Shown here piece by piece: positions 56,176 to 64,000 of a DNA stretch of 64,000 nt (its first letter is position 1; each line of letters opens with the position of its first letter). A program made the translations under genes and the position numbers. The DNA is from Brugia malayi (taxonomy: Eukaryota; Nematoda; Chromadorea; Rhabditida; Onchocercidae). The notes below the pieces were generated by a model. It was given only the letters and a program-made list of their open reading frames with translations. It ran no database searches and was not told where the DNA came from. The DNA is taken from positions 15,992,721 through 16,056,720 of the forward strand of contig NW_025062479.1 of the NCBI RefSeq assembly GCF_000002995.4, written 5' to 3'.

Positions 56176-58934
56176 ATAGGTTATTTTGGTTTTTTGCTTT
56201 CCTAGTAGTAGAATTTTTTTAGTCGTAGCAAAAAATGATCGTTTTTGCTGCTATTTGGCGAAAATTAGTGCAAGAAAAATGAAAAATATTTAGAATGAGT
56301 TCAGTAATGCAGATAATTCCGTATGTTTACCTTGTTAATAGAGAATCATATCTTTATATATCTTTCTAGTTTCATAGCACCATTTAATTGGATTCATACT
56401 TCTGCATTTTATTGTAGCACTGTGCGATATAATTCTTTTTTGATGAACCTTTGAAAATTAAACTTTGTACACACAGTGGTTTTTCGGAAGCGAAAAACAA
56501 CTAAAATTGTTTTGCCGATAGTTTTATTTGCCAAGTTTCAACTCATTACTTTCCCAAATAACATTTTGTAGCTTTATTACACTGTTATTATTGTGCTTTA
56601 ATTGATGTCCTTACACCACATTTCTGAATTCATCTTCAAATCTTCGTCTTTATAAGATACAGTTGATGTAATAATATTATTATTATTTGTGTTGTTCTTG
56701 TAGAGTCTGTATATTATTTTTCGTTTCCTGATGGGATCGTTTCATTAGAATTACTTATGAAGCGGTATGGATGGTATCGTACTGCTAGTCCTGTAATTTA
56801 TAAAAGACTTTATGCAACTTGTTGATTTTTGATGAATATTTTGATTTCATACATCTTTAGTTGTTAAGTAGAAACTGACTTTAGTCATCGTAGCAGCATA
56901 TAAATTTGATGTATTCAATTGAAATTTCATATCAATTGTTCATCTTTAAAATTGTTTGTATCTCCTCTTAATGGTCGATTTTTTCAAATTTTTAAATCCG
57001 GTTGAAATGTTTGCTCTAAATGCTTTTATTCGCTACATTCGATGTTTTATTGCCGTTACATTCTAATAGTTGCTTTTTGTTTATTTTATTTAGCCATCCG
57101 AGAGATCATTTCATTCCTTTTACAATGATATTATGTTCTAGTTTCTTACATAATGTTCCTTCTATGATGATGGTAGGATACGAATTGGTTTGTCAGACAA
57201 TTAGAAGATAATTTATAATATAAAATATTCTTAATTTTATTGGAAGACTGAGATGAGTAGCTTTGTTGATGTTTTCAGGTATGGTGCTGGAATGTGGGTA
57301 TTCGTGATTTTCTAATAAAATTGTATTTTGAGAGATTAAAAACTATGTTTCAATGCTGTATTCTTTTCCTTGTCGGATTATTCAAGCCTTTAGTGATGAA
57401 TCAACAGTTTATAGATCAGTTAATATATATAAAAGATGTGAAAGTGCATTTTAAAGCAATGATACAATGATTGATGTGTTGTGTTCTTTTTTTTTTTTTT
57501 TTTTTTTAAATTGAATAAAGTCAGAAAACAATTTCAGTGGTTTCAATATCAATTTTAAGAAACAGTTGTGGTAATCAAATATCAAGCATTAGATTCGAGT
57601 GGCTAGTGGTAATGAATTTTGTAAAGTAAATCTAAGTCATAGATCACCTGAAAAATCCAAATGCTCATAATTTCTCCAAAATCACCAGTATATATATACA
57701 CTGATTTTCTCTTATTTATCAGCCAGTTTTCTTGAAACAGATTCATTGAGCACTTTGATTCAGAGTTATTTATGGTAATTTGACTGAATACTGTGTAAGA
57801 AACTGACATTGGTGAGAGGGCTTTGTTTACTAAAAAATCTTTGTGAGCTGTTTGAGACCAGACAGACATAAATCTCACCCATTACCATAGTATTCTAGTA
57901 GAAAACGTGAGAGAAAATTTTACCTGTTATGACCGACCAATTATAATTAATTGGAATTAAGTGGTTATCATAAATAGCATATCGCCGAGTGTATAGTTTA
58001 TGTCTATTCCAGCATCAAAATTTTTCTTTTCAAACGCAACACTTCATTAGCTAATTTGTGCCTATAGGCTAGATTAACTGAGAGGTACATCTGCGTATTT
58101 TCTTCAAGTTTTCCGCAAAGTCTTGCTTTTTTCTAATTCGATAAACAATCATCAATTGAGATCAAAAACTAAGAAGAATTTCAGCATCATTATTTTTCTC
58201 GTAACTTTGTTTCTTTTTCTAGAATAGATTGAACTATTTTAAAATGACCAAATCAAATTTTTTAAAAAAAAGGTAAATCTTGACGCTCCTATGCATTCAT
58301 TGCTGTTTACATTTCTTTCACGTCGATGCATCATTACTTTAATTTACCTTTTGCGAACATGTAGCTAAATGCAATCATTATGGTTTATTTTCAAATTTAT
58401 GTTTTCTTCTCAATTATGCATGCTATACTTTTAGACTGTCGATTACAGAAATTAGGTGATATGTAAGTTAACATTTTCTTTCAATTCACTTCTAAAGTTC
58501 TCATTTTAATTTATTGAATGTAATCTGCATGAAATTCGCACAAATGCAGAAGAATGGGTTGCCTTTCCTTTTTTGATCAAGCAAATAACATTTAATTTTG
58601 ATTTTTTTTTCCTTTTTTTGAACAAACTAACCGTTAATTATTGCTATTGAGAGTTTGTTACTTTGGTGCATGTGCCGGAAAATCTGATATGAAGAGGCCA
58701 TCGACACTGAAAGTTAAGTTCAAAATATTTTAAATTTTATTTCAATTTTGTTGTGCAATTATAAATGTTATTCGTATCAATTTATTATAGCAAATGGCAT
58801 CAAAGAAATAAGAACTAAGTTTTATTCTGAATTAAAACTTCAATTCAAGTGTAATGGCACTTATTTGTGAGAATCAATTCCAATAGTTTCACGTCAGACA
58901 TGCTATCACCACACAAGAAAAGAGCATTCTGAAG
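56176..58934. other. Intergenic 2.75 kb
   Basis: This holds the 3' flank of the coiled-coil gene and the upstream region of the MSP-domain gene. A run of about 21 T lies at 57487-57507. I see no supportable exon before about 58880. A frame open from about 58887 runs into the first MSP-gene exon, so an extra upstream exon boundary there is possible. Confidence 0.5.
57487..57507. repeat. T homopolymer tract
   Basis: About 21 consecutive T in intergenic DNA. Confidence 0.8.
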
Positions 58935-61900
58935 ATGGTTTCTACGTTTCCCGATCAAACATCTAACAACATTCTATTGCGCCACCGCCAGACGGACAAT
59001 GTCTTATTTACCACGTATGGCCCAGTGCAGGTGCACAAAACATAATTAGCATTATTGAGTCATAACTATTCTACTATTTTTACTAATATTATTTCTGTAA
59101 AACAATGCATTGAGGAATTAACTCTATGAATAACATACTGAGATGTTCTGCGAATGTTATTTTTTCTTCTTTTTTCATCATTGTTCTATAATGATTGTTT
59201 CAAAAGTTGCATTTTTTCAAAATCTATATGAATTTTTCAGTTTTTTTTAACGGTACCTCTTCAAGATATTACATGTCTTCTCTATAAATTATTTCATTGT
59301 GAAAGAAAGTTAACATTTAACAAATCAATTAGTCATTTTAAAAAGAAATGAGAAATGGAAGCATTCCATAGTAATACTCAATAAAGAAAATCAAAGATGC
59401 CATTTCTTTGTTATAAATCCAAATTAAGTACTATTAAATAATTTTGCATAAATCTCTAGATTTAATATAGATGACAATAGGCAAGGAATAACTCTCATAT
59501 ATTTACAACTTAGTGTATATTTACAACTGTAGCTTTTCAGAATTGAACATTAGTTGAAGTAAATAAAACTAAATTAGTAAATAATTACCTACTTTTGTCA
59601 TTATTTCAAAAAAAAAAAAAGAAAGAAAATTGTCCAGAGATGGTCAAAAATGAATTTTTATAGCAAAAATACAAATTAATGTGACATTTTCATAACTGTC
59701 ATATAAATGAAACCTCTTAAACTTCTGGAATATTTCTAAAGCTAATAATGTAATTTCAGAACAGTATAAAAATGCACAATTAGTTAGGATAGGTCATTGA
59801 TATTTTGTAATTTTATTTGTGAGGTATGCTTATTTCATCAATCTTTGAATCACTTCAAAAATCATGTGGTCAGGTGACATTACTTTGAAAAATAACTACT
59901 TTAATTTAACCAATCTTTTTATTTTTGATGATCTGGAAAATATTGGAAAGTTAGAGCTATTTTGTTAAAAAAAAAAAGTTACTAATGAATTAAATGGATT
60001 TAATAATGAAATATGTTTAAGTGGAAACTGTTAAAAAAGTAAAGTTGTACAAGATTCCACAATGACGAAATGTTTTAGAAGATGTCTCACCCGGGAGAAA
60101 TTGTCTTCCCGGCAATTAACAAATTAGTCATTCGACGTTTACTGCTTCGTAACAACACAAAAACAGATTTTGCTGTAAAAGTGAGCAAAATTTTACAAAA
60201 AAAATTCATTTCTTCATTTTCTTTATTCGTTTAAAAGAAATGTTAATTGCGAAATTAAAATTTAACTAAATGCTTCAATTTTGAAATGAAAAAATTTAGC
60301 CAAATTGAAAAAAGGAAAGAAAGTAGAATGATTTCTATTTCTTAAGTTCAAAATTTTCACTGAAATATCTCTTACAATATATTTATAATCTAAACGGTTC
60401 AAAGCGCTTCTGAGCATTTTTGCTTTTAAATTTCCATTCGATACAAGCTTTTGGCCTATCATCATTCATTGTATCATTACTTTCCTCATTCTGCAAAAAT
60501 AAAAATTCTGTCCATTTGGAATTAATGATTTGAATATAAAAAATTAAAATTTATAATTGTTGAAGAATTTTTTGAATCATAATTTAATAGAACAAAACTT
60601 TATAAAAATTCTATGGAAAGATGACGTTAAAAAAAATAAGCAAAACAAAAAGCATCGAAATAATTTTGCATTACAGTGATTATTCTTTGTAAGATTGATT
60701 ATTCAGTAGAACATTTGCTTTTTTTTGTAAGAATTTAAATTGATCGCTTTATTTTAAGATTGAAAAAATCTTGTTTTTTGCAATCTTGTTTCTATTCATG
60801 AGAAAATTTTAGCATTTGAATAATGAGAGCAGTAACATTAAGAATCGAATCTTTTTTCAGTAATATGGGAAATTGATTACTTCCATTAATATTTTCCGTT
60901 GGCATACTTGAATTTTTAATATTTTATTTCTAATATTTTAATAGATTTAGCTGTTCATTGATCACAGCTTTCACATCCATGACGAAGATAGGTGGTTCAT
61001 GTATAGTGTGGAAAAGTTTTTTTTTTTCAATGAAAATAGAATTGTTGAAACAAACATACGCAATCTATTTGGTTTCTTTTTGATCGCATATATCTACAAA
61101 TGAGTGAAAAAGAGGAACGTAATAATTGTTAGAAATTACTAATTTTAGTTATAAGTATTTCCTCTCATTACAGCTGAGAACAAATAGTGCGGCATTGGTA
61201 ATAGAACCATCGCAGGGATTTCTTCGATCCGGTCGTACCCAATCAGTTTCGCTTCGTTTTGATGGTACTCATAAAGCATCAGTAAGTATCATTCCATCTC
61301 CTTCTACACTTGAAAAGGAATTGGATTTTTCAATTGCTTACTTCTTGCTTTTTATCTCTTCACTACTGTTAGTCCTTCTGCTACATTCATCTATTTTTTC
61401 CTTTAACTTAAACCATTTGAAGATCTCTGATTTCAATATGACCGATGTTACTTCAAGTTTTTCCTGCTTAAATCTTATCAATTTCAATATAATACTATCT
61501 AGGGAAGTTTAAGTTATTGCCTAAGAAAAGTTGTTAAATTTGGTAACTTTATGGATTACTAGTTAGTTACGTACCTGTTTGATGCAGTTATACGCTAATG
61601 CAAATTATTTTTATAATGTGAATAATTCTTTTTTTGTTATTACTAATTTGTTTGTATGGTATTAGCCAAGGATGCAAGACGAACCGTCTTATCAAGTCCA
61701 ACATTACTGCCGAATTTTAAAAAATATTGCTCCTCCCACAATTTCTTTTGATATTAAGATTTATGAATATGTAAAAAAGCTTCAAGAGAGAATGATTGCT
61801 TTTTTTTTCAAATTTATAATTTCACCTCATTTCAGAAGCAGAAGCAATCAGTAGAAATTTATTGTCGTCCGGTGAATAGAAGAACAGAGGCTGAGTGTCG

Positions 61901-62945
61901 TCGCTGGTTTTTAACGCCAGTAGAAATCGGAGAATCGTGTAAGCAACTTGCACAAACACTAAGAATCAAAACAAGTACCGGTTTCACACCTCTTGAGGTA
62001 ACGCTAGAAATGAAAGTTCCATTTCGATCGTATTATGCTAGTTCTTAAGAAATTATTTTAAGACGGATAATAAACTTGCTCGAATGTTGAAAAGCATTAT
62101 TAACTCATTATTTCCTAGCTAATCAGTGATTCGATAGCGCTTAGTGGATTAATACGGTTCATAATTTTTATATTTAACCTAGCAATCAAAGAAAAAAACG
62201 AATAGTATTCTCAGGAAAAATTCTAGTTTTATTCTATTATTTTACATTACTTAAATTTTGAATTAACTTTAATTTTCTCTTTTGTTTTTTAAATTAAGCG
62301 ATCACTATAAATACAAAATAGGTAAACACATATATTTTTTATCGCAGAATATCAACTGATTTAGATCTGTATCTATCTAACTATTAAGTGTTAATGAAAT
62401 AATATAACTTTTTAATGATGCAATTTGTTTTCCAGACAGTTCTTGATCTTCCATGTCTAGCGATTGCTATTCAAGCAGAACAGCATCCGACGCTTTTCAC
62501 TGATGATTCGGATACAGTTACTGCTCATCAAATTGATAGCGGTAGGGTTACAAAATTGTTCTGATCAATAACATCCGATTGCTAAGATACAATATGTCGC
62601 TTAATAGAATACGATAGCTTTTAATGTTAACTATCACATCTCATCTATTAACATGTGAATTGAAAATGACTTCAAAAAAATTGAATTGAAGTTTGGTAAA
62701 AAAAAGTTATCAAATAATTTTAAGGGACAACAACTGCCTGTGAGATATCAGAAACAGAAATATTGGCAATGCTTCCACCGGACTGGGCACTGAATACAGC
62801 ACAAGGAATCGATGAAAGCAACTGGAATCAGAATATTTTATCTTGGTCACGTCTTTCATGTGGTTGGCTTGAGAAATTCTTCGATTCAATCTTTCCACCA
62901 GATCAAACACAGGAAACAATTGCACCCTGCGGAACGAGCAGATAA
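58935..62945 (+). CDS. MSP-domain (PapD-like) protein
   Basis: Seven exons: 58935-59030, 60079-60180, 61174-61281, 61666-61770, 61836-61997, 62436-62541, 62725-62945; 299 residues, all in phase. An MSP domain lies at about residues 36-105: PGEIVFPAINKLVIRRLLLR, then NNTKTDFAVKLRTNSAALVI, then EPSQGFLRSGRTQSVSLRF. This is the order of the Major Sperm Protein fold (F-pa strand, L-x-N-x-T, K-T-N, P-x-x-G-x-L-x-x-G). The rest (RRWFLTPVEIGESCKQLAQ; LPPDWALNTAQGIDESNW) is not recognised. Full-length MSP is about 127 residues, so this is a larger MSP-domain protein, not a cytoskeletal MSP. MSP-domain proteins act in sperm motility or, in VAP-type members, at membrane contacts. No transmembrane tail is seen. 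The first two introns are about 1 kb each. The first exon could be longer at its 5' end, because the frame is open upstream to about 58887. Confidence 0.82.
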
Positions 62946-64000
62946 ATTCGATCAATGATGTTTTGAGCGAAATTTTAGAAAATTGATAAATTCAAATTCA
63001 AATATCAATCTGTACAGAAATGGGAAAGTTATTTAACATTATATTTTACATAAAATGAATCAGCACATTTTTTTTTTAAGTTCGAAATATTATTATGGCT
63101 GGAAGTAAATTATAATGGGTATACTGCAATATTTAATCAACCACAAACTTTTCACCACGGAATATTTCACAAATGACTGAAAAGTCATAAAGTTCCGTAT
63201 TAATGCTTGCCATAACTCTGACAGAACTATCATCACAGAAGTTACAGTGTATGAATACAATTTTAGCAATTGTAATACTTGTACGCAAGTTACTAAACAA
63301 TAAATACATAATTAATGTTAACTGTTAATTAATTATTTTTCTTCACATTCTTACTCGTCTTGTCGTATTGTTGATGACATGCCGTATCATATCTTTTCAT
63401 CTTAATTAACCATTGATTATGCTGGCAAAATAACGACTTAATGGAAAAACATAGTATAATACACACAAAATCTAACAGAAAATCTTTCAGTAACAAGATC
63501 AATCAATTAATTAATTGATCTCTTACTAAAATCCCTCAGTATTCATTTTATTCACTTTTTCTTCTATCAAATCCATCATTTATTAGCTTACTCCAGTCTA
63601 ACCTTTATGGTAATCTCGCAAGCAAATGTCGTCAACAATGTCGTCGAGAAATTGTGACAAAGACGCCATCTATTTACCATAGCGTTTTTAGCAATTGTAA
63701 TAATTGTACAACGCAAATTACTAAACAAAAAAACACATAAATAGTTTTTCGCCATATCTATTTAACGTCTTTAGCGCTTCCATCTCTCTTGTATCATTTT
63801 TTTTTTAACTGTAAATTATACTGACAACAGAATATGTCAATATCAATCACAGAAAGGATTTGCTTCCTGTTAAGCTAGTCATATAAGGTCGCTGAAAAAA
63901 AAAAAATGTCTTATCACGCATTTCTGTTGTTATGTGTCACTAATCACAAAGCGCCTGCAGAGATGTTAAGAACTCAAATTATTGATATTGATTAGGAAAA
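62946..64000. other. Downstream flank with a diverged direct repeat
   Basis: This is the 3' flank of the MSP-domain gene, AT-rich. AATAAA occurs at about 63299-63304. Two similar segments of about 50 bases occur 425 bases apart. No gene was recognised up to the window edge. Confidence 0.5.
63261..63740. repeat. Diverged direct repeat pair, about 50 bases each
   Basis: Copies at about 63261-63311 and 63686-63740 share TTTTAGCAATTGTAATA, TTGTAC, GCAA and TTACTAAACAA, with small differences. Similarity after the copies is weak, so either the repeat is short or an older 425-base tandem duplication has decayed. Confidence 0.7.

Noticed and set aside
57020..57211. A plus-strand open frame rich in Leu and Phe
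   Set aside because: It lies in AT-rich DNA with no good acceptor or partner exon and no recognisable domain.
61282..61512. Extension of the third MSP-gene exon into a long hydrophobic open frame
   Set aside because: A GTAAGT donor at 61282 and the MSP fold both end the exon there; the extension is low-complexity intron sequence.

Overview
The window is nuclear DNA of a nematode. The AT-rich intergenic DNA, small exons split by many short introns, T-rich TTTCAG-type acceptors lying 1 to 15 bases before several start codons (typical of spliced-leader trans-splicing), a gene with a Major Sperm Protein domain and a CK1/TTBK-type kinase all fit. The AT content and gene structure suggest a clade III, filaria-like worm, but that is inference. 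No bacterial genes, rRNA, tRNA, CRISPR or intact mobile element was found.

From left to right: a partial low-complexity gene (minus, cut by the left edge); coatomer epsilon subunit (plus, 7 exons); a TOCA/CIP4-type F-BAR-HR1-SH3 adaptor (minus, 12 exons); a 5.2 kb gene-poor gap; a CK1/TTBK-like kinase (plus, 9 exons); a WDR5-type WD40 protein (minus, 9 exons); the largest subunit of RNA polymerase III (plus, 27 exons, complete); endonuclease III/NTH1 (minus, 6 exons); an HDDC2-type HD-domain nucleotidase (plus, 4 exons); a small lysine-rich protein, perhaps a Pol I RPA34-like subunit (plus, 4 exons); a coiled-coil protein of about 1158 residues that I cannot name (plus, about 24 exons); and an MSP-domain protein (plus, 7 exons).

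Exon models were built by hand from reading frames, GT/AG sites and phase. Each complete model closes in frame. Lengths match the usual family size where the family is known: COPE 304 aa, TOCA 584, kinase 370, WDR5 379, RPC1 1404, NTH1 261, HDDC2 194. Most genes are housekeeping: vesicle coat, actin and membrane remodelling, chromatin methylation scaffold, Pol III transcription, base excision repair and nucleotide clean-up. The genes are independent units. WDR5/RPC1 and NTH1/HDDC2 are divergent pairs that may share promoters.

No clearly new biological system is visible. The best leads are a decayed partial exon copy in an intron of the coiled-coil gene, the two unidentified genes, a high share of GTT-type 5' splice sites, and several small repeats.
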